Shown: one piece after another, positions 28,472 through 38,067 of the stretch | Numbering within the stretch: position 1 is the first letter of the stretch | Layout of the letters: each line of letters starts with the position of its first letter | Source: JAWXBK01 sp034439975 | GTDB lineage: Bacteria > Pseudomonadota > Alphaproteobacteria > Dongiales > Dongiaceae | DNA: 64,000 bases | Reading direction: 5' to 3' | NCBI GenBank assembly: GCA_034439975.1 | Contig: JAWXBK010000003.1 | Location: 1 to 64,000 of the forward strand | Made by a program: the position numbers and the translations under genes | The notes under the pieces: generated by a model | The model's input: the letters and a program-made list of their open reading frames with translations, nothing else | Told to the model about the DNA's origin: nothing | The model's database searches: none

Positions 28472-30718
28472 ATGCCGCTTTTCACGACCACTAATTATCC
28501 GGTCAACGCGCTTATTGAAGACATTGATCTCGGCAAGATCGGTCTTCCCGAGTTACAGCGGCCGTTTGTGTGGCCGAACGTCAATGTCCGTAACCTGTTC
28601 GATTCCCTCTATCGGGGCTACCCGGCTGGTTTCTTACTGTTCTGGGACACGGGAGCAGATGCGGGTTTGAAAGGCATTGGAGTTAAGAACGACCAAGCTG
28701 TGCCCAAGCTCGCCATCGTGGACGGGCAGCAGCGGCTGACCTCGCTCTATGCCGTCATGAAGGGCGCGGAAGTCCTACGCGCCAATTTCAGGAAGGAACG
28801 TATAAGGATAGCGTTCAACCCGCTGTCGGAGCGGTTTGATGTCGCCGATGCGCCGATCCTAAAGGATAAGTCCTATATTCCAGATATTTCCGTAATCTGG
28901 CAGCCAGGAACTGACCTGTTCGAGATAGCGGACGGCTATATCAAAGGCTTATCGGAAGTCCGAGAACTCACATCCGACCAGATCAGGCGCGCCAAAAGCG
29001 CAATCGGTCGCTTGCAGAAACTTCCAGACTTTCAGTTTGTGGCGCTTACGCTCTCATCGACGGTCGATGCTCAAACCATCGCTGATGTGTTCGTCCGTAT
29101 CAATGGCGAAGGGAAGAAGCTCAACCAATCCGACTTCATCATGACATTGATGTCAGTATTCTGGGATCAGGGTCGAGCCGAATTGGAAGCGTTTGCGATG
29201 CAGGCAACGCGGCCCTCTGATGGTCAGGCCTCGCCCTTCAACTATTTCATCAAGCCCGCGCCCGACCAGATGCTGCGTGCTACTGTGGGCGTTGCGCTGA
29301 AGCGCGCACGCCTTGCCAATGTCTATAGCGTCCTGCGCGGCAGGGACGCGCAAACTGGGATCGACAATCCCGATCGCCGTGCCGAGCAGTTCGCTCTGAT
29401 GCAAATGGCGCAAAAACACGTTCTAAACCTCAGCAACTGGCATCACTTCCTGGGTAGCCTCACGCTGGTGGGATATCGCGGCGAGAAGATGATAAGCTCG
29501 CAGGCGGCTATCATCTTCAGCTACGTCCTCTACCTAATCGGCGCGACCGAGTATGGCATCGATAAAACACGAATTCGGCAAGTTATAGCCGAATTTTTCT
29601 TTATGGCCGCGCTGACCGGACGCTACACCAATTCACCAGAAACGCGCTTTGAAGCCGATCTGGGAATGATCCGAGATTTGGCTGATGGGGGTGCATTTCT
29701 CGCAAAACTTCGGGAGATATCCGCGACCGCACTGACCAGCGATTATTGGGCGATCACCCTGCCGAGCCAACTGGCAACTTCGGCGGCGCGCAGCCCTTCG
29801 CTGTTCGCTTATCAAGCCGCGTTGATAAAACTAGATGCGAACGCGCTCTACAGCCCCATGAAAATCGCCGCATTGGTCGATCCTGCGGTGAAAGGAACCA
29901 AGGTGGCTTTCGAACAGCACCATCTGTTTCCACGGGGTTATCTAGAGGATAACGGTATCACGGATCTCAAGCGGATCAATCAGATCGCCAATTTCGCGCC
30001 TGTTGAATGGCCTGACAATATCAGGATTGGCAAGAAGCCGCCGGCCGAATATGTGCCGCCGCTCGATCACAAGCTGACAGCCGCCCAGCGTGACCAGATG
30101 TATGGATGGCATGCATTGCCGCATCTGTGGTGGGAACTTCCCTATGACGAATTCTTGGTGCAGCGCCGTGTACGCATGGCGAGCGTGATCCAGCAGGCTT
30201 GGGAACTGCTGACTATAGGCGCGCCGCCAGCACCGGAATTGCCGCCAATTGCCATTAACGAGTTAATTTCAGGCGGTGAGACGGACGCTGTGGAATTCAA
30301 ATCAACGCTTCGTACGAATCTGCATACTGCGCAAGTGGACGAGAAGATCCACCTGTCCGCGCTGAAGACGATAGCAGCATTTCTGAACGCCAAGGGCGGC
30401 ACATTGCTCGTCGGCGTGGCGGATAACGGGGAAGTGCTAGGTCTTGATGCAGATGGATTTCCCAACGAGGATAAGATGGGGCTTCATCTCGTCAATCTGG
30501 TCAAGGACCGCATTGGAGAGGTGTTCTTGCCCTACGTTCATCCACATTTTGAAGACAAGGACGAGCATCAGGTGTTTGTTATCCGCTGTGAGAAGGGGCC
30601 GAAGGCCGCTTTTGTAAAAGACGGAAACTTGCAGCGATTTTTCGTGCGAGGCGGCAATGCGACTATCGAACTAACAGGCGCGTCGGTGACCGAGTACGTT
30701 AAGCAACGGTTTGGATAG
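28472..30718 (+). CDS. DUF262-HNH (GmrSD-like) protein fused to AlbA_2/Schlafen domain
   Basis: A 748-aa fusion. The N-terminal DUF262 (GmrS-like/ParB-fold) domain has LPELQRPFVWPN and the nucleotide-handling motif DGQQR at residues 84-88. A central helical region follows. An HNH-type nuclease motif starts EQHHLFPRGYLED (His 483/484) and continues with RINQIANFAPVE. The C-terminal AlbA_2 domain has ETDAVEFKSTLR (603-613) and AAFLNAKGGTLLVGV. GmrSD enzymes are type IV restriction systems that cut modified phage DNA; AlbA_2 occurs in several defence proteins. Base and codon use look more AT-rich than neighbouring genes, and it stands alone next to tRNA-Ser. Defence is inferred. Confidence 0.88.
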   Translation: MPLFTTTNYPVNALIEDIDLGKIGLPELQRPFVWPNVNVRNLFDSLYRGYPAGFLLFWDTGADAGLKGIGVKNDQAVPKLAIVDGQQRLTSLYAVMKGAEVLRANFRKERIRIAFNPLSERFDVADAPILKDKSYIPDISVIWQPGTDLFEIADGYIKGLSEVRELTSDQIRRAKSAIGRLQKLPDFQFVALTLSSTVDAQTIADVFVRINGEGKKLNQSDFIMTLMSVFWDQGRAELEAFAMQATRPSDGQASPFNYFIKPAPDQMLRATVGVALKRARLANVYSVLRGRDAQTGIDNPDRRAEQFALMQMAQKHVLNLSNWHHFLGSLTLVGYRGEKMISSQAAIIFSYVLYLIGATEYGIDKTRIRQVIAEFFFMAALTGRYTNSPETRFEADLGMIRDLADGGAFLAKLREISATALTSDYWAITLPSQLATSAARSPSLFAYQAALIKLDANALYSPMKIAALVDPAVKGTKVAFEQHHLFPRGYLEDNGITDLKRINQIANFAPVEWPDNIRIGKKPPAEYVPPLDHKLTAAQRDQMYGWHALPHLWWELPYDEFLVQRRVRMASVIQQAWELLTIGAPPAPELPPIAINELISGGETDAVEFKSTLRTNLHTAQVDEKIHLSALKTIAAFLNAKGGTLLVGVADNGEVLGLDADGFPNEDKMGLHLVNLVKDRIGEVFLPYVHPHFEDKDEHQVFVIRCEKGPKAAFVKDGNLQRFFVRGGNATIELTGASVTEYVKQRFG

Positions 30719-31011
30719 CCTTAGCTCCATGCAAAGGCAACGACGGACGTCGACATGTCACCGGCGATCTCTCTCCCCAATCATAGAGTTAAGGCGTAAA
30801 AGTACTTCTCATCACTATCTGCACGTCCCGCCAGACCGGTCGATTGCGCATCATGATCGCCCGTCGGGTATGTCGATATCGGGGCGCCCTGTAGAAATCC
30901 GACGTCGCGCAACGGCGGGATGTGGTCGGGCGGCGGACTAACATCGTCCGAACGGGTGCGTCGACCCGGTTGCCGGATGTCGTTTCCTGAACGGAAGGAA
31001 AGCGTCGCACC

Positions 31012-33093
31012 ATGACCCGAGAGGCTGTTTCTGCCATGTCGCCGGGTGACGCCGTTCTGGCGCGCGAGCGGACCGATCCGCTGCTGCAGCCTTTGCAGAT
31101 CCGGCATCTCCGGTTGCGCAACCGCGTGATGAGCACGAGCCATGCCGCCGGCCTCGAGGAAGACGGCATGCCGGCGGAGCGCTATCAGCTTTATCACGAG
31201 GAGAAGGCGCGTGGCGGGCTTGCGCTCACCATGTTCGGCGGTTCGTCGAACGTGGCGCCGGATTCGCCCAACGTGTTCCGCCAGCTCAATGTCGGCGATG
31301 ACCGCGTCATTCCCTATCTGCAGAACTTCTCGGCGCGGGTTCACGCGCATGGCGCGGCGCTGATGTGCCAGATCACGCATCTCGGCCGGCGCGGCGATGC
31401 GCTGGTCGACTCCTGGCTGCCAACGATCGCGCCCTCGCGGGTGCGCGAGACAATGCATCGCAATTTTCCGCGCGAGATGGACGAGCACGATATCGCCCGG
31501 GTTGTGACGGCGTTCGGCGATGCGGCGGTGCGCTGCAAGGAAGGCGGGCTCGACGGACTCGAGACCTGCGCCGGTGGCCATCTGATCGGTCAGTTTTTCT
31601 CGCCCGACACGAATCGGCGGACCGACCGGTTCGGCGGTTCGGTCGAGAACCGCGCCCGCTTCGCCCTGATGGTCCATGAGGAAATCCGCCGCCGGGTCGG
31701 CGACGATTTCGTCGTCGGCATCCGCATGGTTGTGGATGAAGGGATCGGCGGCGGCGTGACGCGCGAGGATGCGCTCGCGACCGCGCATATGCTCGAGCGC
31801 GCCGGCACGATCGATTTCTTCAATTGCATCTACGGCCGCATGGATACCGAGCTGGCGCTGGCCGAAGACAATATGCCCGGCATTACCGAGCCGATTGCGC
31901 CGTTCCTGGCTGCGATCGGTGCGTTCCGCCGCGAGGTGTCGCTGCCGGTCTTTCATGCCGCGCGCATCCTCGATGTGGCGACGGCGCGCCATGCCATCCG
32001 CGATGGCATGCTCGATATGGTCGGTATGACGCGCGCCCATATCGCCGATCCGCAGATCGTCAACAAGATCAGGAACGGCGAAGAGGAACGCATCCGGCCC
32101 TGCTTCGGTGCCTCGCATTGCATCTACAAGAAGCCGTCCTGCATCCATAACCCGGCCTCGGGTCGCGAGACCGAATTGCCGCAGCGCATCGAGCGATCGG
32201 CGACACCCGGCCGCAAGATCGTGATTGTGGGCGGCGGGCCGGCCGGTCTCGAGGCCGCGCGCGTCGCAGCCGAGCGCGGTCATTCTGTCCTGCTGTTCGA
32301 AGCGGCGGCTGCGCCCGGCGGTCAGATCCTGACGGCGATTCGCGCGCGGGCCAGGCGCGATCTCATTGCGATCGTCGACTGGCGCGTAGCGGAAATCGCG
32401 CGGCTCGGCGCGATTATGCGACTTAATCATTATGCCGAGCCGGAAGACGTGCTGGCCGAGCAACCCGACACCGTGCTCATCGCGACCGGCGGTATTCCCG
32501 ATCTCGACTGGCTCGATGGCGCCGAACATTGCTCGAGCGTCTGGGGGGTGTTGGATGGCAGTCCGCCATCCGGCCAGGACGTGCTGGTCTTCGACGGCAC
32601 CGGGCGGCATGAGGCGATTTCCTGCAGCGATCATCTGGTGGAAGCCGGCTGCACGGTGACGCATGTCACGCCCGACGATCGGGTCGCGATCGAGATGGGC
32701 TATACCGAGCGCGTCGTCTATCGGAAGCGCTTGTACGAGCGCGGCGTCGAAATCGTCTGCGACCGCCGCCTGACGAAAGTCGAACCCGAGCGCAACCGCC
32801 TGCGCGCAACGCTGGTCAACGAACTGACCGGCGCCGTCGAAACGCGCAGCGTCGACAAAATCATCGTCGAACATGGCACGACGCCGGTCGACGAACTCTT
32901 TCACGCGCTGCGCGGCCAATCGGTCAATGACGGCGTGACCGATATCGCGGCATTGCTTGCGGGGCGCAGCCAGCGGAAAGCGGCGGTGCCGGCGGACCGC
33001 GGCTTCGACCTGCACCGGATCGGCGATGCTGTCGCGAGCCGGTCGATCCACGCGGCGATCTACGATGCGCTGCGGCTGTGCGCTGTAATGTGA
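31012..33093 (+). CDS. OYE-type NADH:flavin oxidoreductase (TMADH/demethylase-like)
   Basis: A 693-aa iron-sulfur flavoprotein. An N-terminal FMN TIM barrel (LLQPLQIRHLRLRNRVMSTS, SPDTNRRTDRFGGSVENRARF) is followed by 4Fe-4S cysteines in PCFGASHCIYKKPSCIHN. Then come Rossmann domains with KIVIVGGGPAGLEAARVA for a second flavin and NAD(P)H. The C-x5-C spacing resembles amine demethylases of the stachydrine/N-methylproline and dimethylglycine type more than 2,4-dienoyl-CoA reductase; that reading is from memory. Position beside a carnitine/betaine locus fits removal of N-methyl groups, but the substrate is unproven. Confidence 0.85.
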   Translation: MTREAVSAMSPGDAVLARERTDPLLQPLQIRHLRLRNRVMSTSHAAGLEEDGMPAERYQLYHEEKARGGLALTMFGGSSNVAPDSPNVFRQLNVGDDRVIPYLQNFSARVHAHGAALMCQITHLGRRGDALVDSWLPTIAPSRVRETMHRNFPREMDEHDIARVVTAFGDAAVRCKEGGLDGLETCAGGHLIGQFFSPDTNRRTDRFGGSVENRARFALMVHEEIRRRVGDDFVVGIRMVVDEGIGGGVTREDALATAHMLERAGTIDFFNCIYGRMDTELALAEDNMPGITEPIAPFLAAIGAFRREVSLPVFHAARILDVATARHAIRDGMLDMVGMTRAHIADPQIVNKIRNGEEERIRPCFGASHCIYKKPSCIHNPASGRETELPQRIERSATPGRKIVIVGGGPAGLEAARVAAERGHSVLLFEAAAAPGGQILTAIRARARRDLIAIVDWRVAEIARLGAIMRLNHYAEPEDVLAEQPDTVLIATGGIPDLDWLDGAEHCSSVWGVLDGSPPSGQDVLVFDGTGRHEAISCSDHLVEAGCTVTHVTPDDRVAIEMGYTERVVYRKRLYERGVEIVCDRRLTKVEPERNRLRATLVNELTGAVETRSVDKIIVEHGTTPVDELFHALRGQSVNDGVTDIAALLAGRSQRKAAVPADRGFDLHRIGDAVASRSIHAAIYDALRLCAVM

Positions 33094-33149
33094 ATCTGGG
33101 CGTGATGTTGGACTGAGCGGCGACGGCGAAAAGCGCCGCGGCTAAATGG

Positions 33150-33187
33150 AAAAAGCGGGGGCGGCGGACAAAGAGACCGCCGCCCCT
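33150..33187 (-). terminator. Intrinsic terminator after the PotD-like gene
   Basis: GGGGCGGCGG (33158-33167) pairs with 33177-33186 around a 9-nt loop. On the minus strand the hairpin is followed by CGCTTTTT, giving a terminator for the binding-protein gene; it may also serve the convergent oxidoreductase. Confidence 0.75.
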
Positions 33188-33225
33188 CGTTACATCAGGT
33201 CTGGGCTAGATCGGCTCCGGGCCGA

Positions 33226-34326
33226 TCAGCCGCCAGCCTGCACTTCGTTCGCGAGCGTCTCGTAACGCTCGCTGACGGCGGGATCCAGCCCCTTGAAGTA
33301 GAGGCTGCCGTCGAGCACCTTTTGGGGATCGGCAAAACCGAGTTCCGCAAGCCGTTCCTCGGCCAGGAGCTCGTAGGCCTTTGCGTTCGTCGAACCGTAA
33401 CCGAAATTGTCGATAATCCATGCGCCGGATTCCGGTGCGGTCCAGGCATTGATCAGATCGTAACAGGCATCGATGTTCTTCGCGTCCTTGTGGATCACGA
33501 AGCCCGACACCCAGGTGAGGATGCCTTCCTTCGGTACCATCAGATCGACCGGCACGCCCTCTTTCTTGAGGTTCACGAGCGAAACGTTCCACGAATAGGC
33601 GGCAACGATCTCGCCGGTCGCCATCGCCTGTTCGAACTGCGTCGTGTCATCCCAATAGAAACGCAGCAGGTCGCGCTGCTTGATGGCCATCGCCTTCACC
33701 TCAACGAGCTGTTCGTCGCTGAGGTCGTAGATATTCTCCATGCCGAGAGCGAGCGCCGCGCACTGGACGATCGAATCGGCGGCATTGTAGAAGGCGAGCC
33801 GGCCCGCGTAACGATCGTCGTAGAGCAGGTTCCAGGACGGGTTTTCGAGATACTCGGGATCCACCAGATCGGTCCGGTAGAGGACCGAGCTGTTACCGAA
33901 TTCGGCGGGAACATTGAAGGTCTGGCCATCGACGACGATCGTCTGCTCGTTCCGCACAGTCTCGAAAATATCGTTCCAGACCGTGATGCGAGAGATGTCG
34001 ATCGGCTGCAACATTCCCTGATCGTGCCAGCGCTGCACATTGTAGACGCCGGGATGCATCACGTCAGGCGTATAGCCGGCGAGAATCTTGGTCATCGATT
34101 CTTCTTCGTTGGCAATGTAACTGACTTCCGGCATGCCGCCGTACTTCTGGATGTACGAAGTCAACATCGCCGGTTCGTCATAGCCGGCCCAGGTGTGATA
34201 GATGATCTCACCTTCGGCCTTTGCCTTCTGAGCGCCGAGCGGCGTCATCGTCACGCCGACGCCGGCTGCGGCCATCATCTTGAGGGCGTCGCGTCGCGAC
34301 ATGCCCGCAAATAAGTTCTTTCCCAT
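33226..34326 (-). CDS. ABC transporter substrate-binding protein, PotD-like, Tat signal
   Basis: A 366-aa periplasmic binding protein. The N-terminus MSRRDALKMMAAAGVGVTM is a twin-arginine signal, implying export of the folded form. The mature part has the PotD-like fold (EIIYHTWAGYDEPAM, ILAGYTPDVMHPGVYNVQRW, GILTWVSGFVIHKDAKN). AGAGGAA precedes the ATG. No permease or ATPase gene is adjacent, so it is an orphan component. The usual ligands are spermidine or putrescine, but this group also binds other cationic amines; near the carnitine genes a betaine ligand is possible. Confidence 0.88.
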   Translation of the reverse strand: MGKNLFAGMSRRDALKMMAAAGVGVTMTPLGAQKAKAEGEIIYHTWAGYDEPAMLTSYIQKYGGMPEVSYIANEEESMTKILAGYTPDVMHPGVYNVQRWHDQGMLQPIDISRITVWNDIFETVRNEQTIVVDGQTFNVPAEFGNSSVLYRTDLVDPEYLENPSWNLLYDDRYAGRLAFYNAADSIVQCAALALGMENIYDLSDEQLVEVKAMAIKQRDLLRFYWDDTTQFEQAMATGEIVAAYSWNVSLVNLKKEGVPVDLMVPKEGILTWVSGFVIHKDAKNIDACYDLINAWTAPESGAWIIDNFGYGSTNAKAYELLAEERLAELGFADPQKVLDGSLYFKGLDPAVSERYETLANEVQAGG

Positions 34327-34473
34327 CGTGGTTTCCTCTGTCTGCGTTAAGGTTTCTACAACGAACCGGGGCATGGTTCGCATGCCCGGATTTGTCGTTT
34401 CGTTAGCCACTCGTTCATGCTGCACGTTCTCCTTTACTTGTCGCTTGATACTCCAATCGGATTTGCACGATCG

Positions 34474-36615
34474 TCAGCGTCGTCCGGGCAATGTCTCGAT
34501 AATCCGCAGCAGCACGTCCGCAGCGATGGCCCGGTCGGGTAAAATCATCAATGGATTGACGTCGAGCTCGACCAGCCGGTCGCGCTGCGAATGGCCGAAC
34601 TGCGCGATACGGCCGATCGTCGAGACGATGCCCTCGATATCGGCCGCCGGTGCGTCGCGATGCCCCGCGAGCAGCGGCGCGATGCGCAACGAGAGCAGCG
34701 CTTCCCGGATCGACGCCGGATCGGTTGGCAGCAGCAAGGTCGCGGTGTCGCGCCAGATCTCGACCAGCGTTCCGCCGGCGCCGATCAGCATCACCGGGCC
34801 GAACAGCGGATCGTGTCTTATGCCGACCAGAAGTTCGGCAATCGGTTTTGGCACCATCTGTTCGACCAGGAATCGGTCGGCCTCGATGCCGGGCCGGAAG
34901 CGTTCGACGGACAACCGAATGTCGTCGATTGCGGCTGCGACCTCGGCGGCGCTGTTCAGGGCCAGCCGGACCGCACCCGCCTCGGTCTTGTGCGGCAGAT
35001 CGGCATGAACAAGCTTCACCGCGACCGGAAATCCGATCGTTGCCGCCGCGGCGGGCGCGTCGGCCCCGCTGGTCCGTTGTCCGCGCGGGGTTTCGATGCC
35101 GGCTGCTGCCAGAATCTGTTTGCCGGCGAACTCGTCGAGCAAAGAAGCCGATGCGATGTCGACCGCCGCGACCGGCGGCATATGCAGCGTCCGGGCCGTC
35201 GAGGGATCCTGCTGGCGGGCGCGCAGCCGGCCGAATTGAATAGCACCCGCAATGGCGGTGACGCCGGTATCGATACCCTGCAACGGTGCGACGTGGCCCG
35301 CCAAAAGCACACGCCGCGCCATCTCCGGCAGGTTCTCTGCGATCGAGCTGACGACGAAAGCGGGAATGCCGGCGCGGTTCGTGGCAGCGATGAAGGCCGC
35401 GCTGTCGACGAGCGACAACTGGTTGTCGGCGAGGGTTTCCGGATCCCTGCCATCGTGTGAGACCACGAAATCCTGCACGAAGAGGGCGGCGTCGTATTCA
35501 TCGGAGAGTAACGCGCTGAACATGGCTTCGAGCGCTTCGCGCTGACCCCAGAGCGGCGGCGTGTAATCGAGCGGGTTAGACACCGTGGCGATCGGCGGCA
35601 ATATTCTGCGCAGCGCCACACTGGCCGCGGCCGACGGCTGCGGAAAGGAAAGACCGCTCCGCTCGCCGAGATCGGCCAGCACGGTTGCGTCGCCGCCCGA
35701 ACAGGTGACCGCGGCGATGCGATTGCCGGCGGGCGCACCCGCTGTATCCAGAAGCTTCAGCGTTTCCAGCAATTCCGTGGGCGTCCGGACGCGAATCACG
35801 CCCAGTCGCATGAACAGCGCATCGAACAGACTGTCGGTGCCGGACAGCGACCCGGTATGGGTTGCCGTTATCATCGAGCCGGTTGCCGAGCTGCCGGCCT
35901 TCAGAATGACGATCGGGATGTTGCGCTCGAGGGCTCGGACCGCGGACTTAGCGAAAGCATGGATGTCGCGCAGGCCCTCGCAATAGACGCCGATCGCGCT
36001 GACGAGCGGGTCGTCGATCAGCACGTCGATAAGATCCTCGATGCCGATCACGGCCTGGTTGCCGCAGCTCACGAGATAGGCGAACGGAACCGATCGCCGG
36101 CTCATGGTGATGTTGGTGCAGAAAAGCCCGCTCTGCGAGACGATCGCGACGCCGCGCTCGACCGGCCCCGCGCCGTGGCCGAATGGCCAGAGCAGCGTTT
36201 TGTTGACGTAATTGAGGATCCCGAGACAGTTCGGACCGACCAGCGCGAGATCGCCGCAGGCGGCGATCAGGTCGCGTTCGATCGCGGCGCCATCGCTTCC
36301 GGTCTCGCGAAAGCCGGCCGTGTAACAGACGGCGCCGCCGGCGCCGATCCGCGCGAGCGAGGCCACCGTTTCGACCGCCGCATCGATGGGCATGGCGAGG
36401 AACACGGCATCCGGCGCTTCGGGCAGCGCATCGATGCTGGCAAAACAGGGCTGCCCGCCCATCTCGGTGCGACGCGGATTGACGCCCCAGATCGGGCCGG
36501 CGAATCCCGCATCGGCACATTGCTGGGCCGCAAGTGCCGCACTGTTTCCGCCGACGAACGCGGCGTGCCGCGGCGTCAACAGGCGCTGGAGATTGATGCG
36601 TTGCTGCGGGGTCAT
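34474..36615 (-). CDS. NDP-forming acyl-CoA synthetase (fused alpha/beta)
   Basis: A 713-aa acetate-CoA ligase (ADP-forming) family protein. The N-terminal CoA-binding domain is residues 1 to about 130. A succinyl-CoA-synthetase-like domain with the phospho-His motif THTGSLSG (His 253) follows, then a C-terminal ATP-grasp domain (IETPRGQRTSGAD ... FPVAVKLVHADLPHKTEAGAVRL). It joins a carboxylate to CoA using ATP via phosphohistidine. It overlaps the upstream acyl-CoA dehydrogenase stop (ATGA), so the two are coupled. By context it probably activates gamma-butyrobetaine or crotonobetaine, replacing the AMP-forming CaiC/BcoC ligase; this role is inferred. Confidence 0.9.
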   Translation of the reverse strand: MTPQQRINLQRLLTPRHAAFVGGNSAALAAQQCADAGFAGPIWGVNPRRTEMGGQPCFASIDALPEAPDAVFLAMPIDAAVETVASLARIGAGGAVCYTAGFRETGSDGAAIERDLIAACGDLALVGPNCLGILNYVNKTLLWPFGHGAGPVERGVAIVSQSGLFCTNITMSRRSVPFAYLVSCGNQAVIGIEDLIDVLIDDPLVSAIGVYCEGLRDIHAFAKSAVRALERNIPIVILKAGSSATGSMITATHTGSLSGTDSLFDALFMRLGVIRVRTPTELLETLKLLDTAGAPAGNRIAAVTCSGGDATVLADLGERSGLSFPQPSAAASVALRRILPPIATVSNPLDYTPPLWGQREALEAMFSALLSDEYDAALFVQDFVVSHDGRDPETLADNQLSLVDSAAFIAATNRAGIPAFVVSSIAENLPEMARRVLLAGHVAPLQGIDTGVTAIAGAIQFGRLRARQQDPSTARTLHMPPVAAVDIASASLLDEFAGKQILAAAGIETPRGQRTSGADAPAAAATIGFPVAVKLVHADLPHKTEAGAVRLALNSAAEVAAAIDDIRLSVERFRPGIEADRFLVEQMVPKPIAELLVGIRHDPLFGPVMLIGAGGTLVEIWRDTATLLLPTDPASIREALLSLRIAPLLAGHRDAPAADIEGIVSTIGRIAQFGHSQRDRLVELDVNPLMILPDRAIAADVLLRIIETLPGRR

Positions 36616-37772
36616 GCGCCCAGCGGCCTCAACAAAGACCGCGAAATGATGTGGCGCTGGATCTCCGACGTGCCGTCCCAGATTCGGTCGAGCCGGGCGT
36701 CGCGCCAAAGCCGTTCGACCGGAAGATCTTCCATCAACCCCATGCCGCCGAAGATCTGGATCGCATTGTCGGCGACCCGGCCGACCATTTCTGCGGCAAA
36801 GAGTTTGGCCATCGCCGCATCTTCGGGCTGCATCGTGCCGGCATCGGCCTTGCGCGCGGCATGCATGACCATGAGGTCGGCCGCACGCAGCTCGGTCGCC
36901 ATGTCGGCGAGTTTGAACGAGGTACCCTGGAACTTGCCGATCGCCTGACCGAACTGCTTGCGCGTCGCGGCCCATTCGGTCGCAAGCTCGAGCAACCGTT
37001 CGGCCCGGCCGCAGCAGCCGGCGGCAACCCAGACTCGGCCCATTTTCAGCCACCGTTCGGCGAGCTCGAGTCCCTTGCCTTCCTCGCCGAGGATCTGGTT
37101 CGCGGGAACGCGAACGTCGTCGAAGGAAAGCTGGAAGGTCGGATAGGCCCGCTGCGCCGCACAGCGCGGACCGCGCGTGATCGTGAAGCCTGGCGTGCCG
37201 GCATCGATGAGGAAGGCGGTAACGCGCTTGCGCGCGCCGCGCGGCGTTTCATCGGTGCCGGTCACGGCAAAGACGATGGCAAAATCGGCGGCGCAGGGCG
37301 CGCTGATGAAATGCTTCGATCCGTTGACGATCCAGTCGCCGCCGTCGCGCACGGCTCTGGTCTGCATCGACATGATGTCTGATCCGGCGCCCGGCTCGGT
37401 AAGCGCGAAAAACTCCTTTCGCTCGGCGCGAACGCAGGGCCGGAGATAACGCTCGATCTGCTCGCCTTCGCAAGCCATCAGGATCTCGGAGGGGCGATGC
37501 ACGAAACCGTGCAGGCCGAAACTGGTGCGCCCGAACTCGCGTTCGAGCACGGCAAGGCTGACCGAATCGAGCCCGGCGCCGCCAACCGATTCCGGGATGT
37601 TGGGTGCATAGAATCCCATTTCGAGCGCGCGTTTGACGATCTGGCGGCCGAGCTCAAGCGGCACTTCCCCGGCGCGATCGACCGCCGCTTCGTGCGGGCG
37701 CAACTCCTGTTCGACGAAGGCGCGCAAAGAGCTTGCGAGCATTCGCTGTTCCTCGTTCAGGAGCAGATCCAT
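36612..37772 (-). CDS. Acyl-CoA dehydrogenase (possible gamma-butyrobetainyl-CoA dehydrogenase)
   Basis: A 386-aa FAD enzyme forming an alpha-beta double bond in acyl-CoA. It has FFALTEPGAGSDIMSMQTRA (FAD-binding signature 1), WIVNGSKHFISA, RKQFGQAIGKFQGTSFKLADM and the C-terminal QIFGGMGLMEDLPVERLWRDARLDRIWDGTSEIQ (signature 2; in part). Start ATG 37772. It forms an operon with the NDP-forming CoA ligase and is divergent from caiD. Context suggests oxidation of gamma-butyrobetainyl-CoA to crotonobetainyl-CoA; isobutyryl- or other acyl-CoA activity cannot be excluded from the sequence. Confidence 0.9.
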   Translation of the reverse strand: MDLLLNEEQRMLASSLRAFVEQELRPHEAAVDRAGEVPLELGRQIVKRALEMGFYAPNIPESVGGAGLDSVSLAVLEREFGRTSFGLHGFVHRPSEILMACEGEQIERYLRPCVRAERKEFFALTEPGAGSDIMSMQTRAVRDGGDWIVNGSKHFISAPCAADFAIVFAVTGTDETPRGARKRVTAFLIDAGTPGFTITRGPRCAAQRAYPTFQLSFDDVRVPANQILGEEGKGLELAERWLKMGRVWVAAGCCGRAERLLELATEWAATRKQFGQAIGKFQGTSFKLADMATELRAADLMVMHAARKADAGTMQPEDAAMAKLFAAEMVGRVADNAIQIFGGMGLMEDLPVERLWRDARLDRIWDGTSEIQRHIISRSLLRPLGA

Positions 37773-38067
37773 TGTTTTCCGGGTCCTCTGCGCACGGCGC
37801 GCTGGCGCCGATCCGATGAGCGCATCTTCGACTTGCCGGCTTTCGATCATCCCGAAAATTCGGCAGCTTTAGCGTTATTTCGCCAATGGGCTCGGGCGGT
37901 TCAACGACGCTGGAGAAACCGAGGCGGGCGGCGGGGTTCCGGCCGATGGCGGTGGCGGCTTGTCGAAAACAGGAGAATCCTGGCGAAAAACCGGCTACCC
38001 GGTGCGGCCGGTCGGCGATGATCGGGACCGCCGGGATCGGCAAACAGGATTGAAGGAGGGCTCGGAC
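37773..38067. promoter_or_regulatory. Divergent control region of the carnitine/butyrobetaine genes
   Basis: 295 bp between the dehydrogenase-ligase operon and caiD-cdhA. It holds TTCGCCAA (37879-37886) and CTGGCGAAAAA (37980-37990), which match TTGGCGAA (40978-40985) in the cdhR-BKACE gap. AAGGAGGG before the caiD ATG is a strong ribosome site. Binding by CdhR is inferred. Confidence 0.45.
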
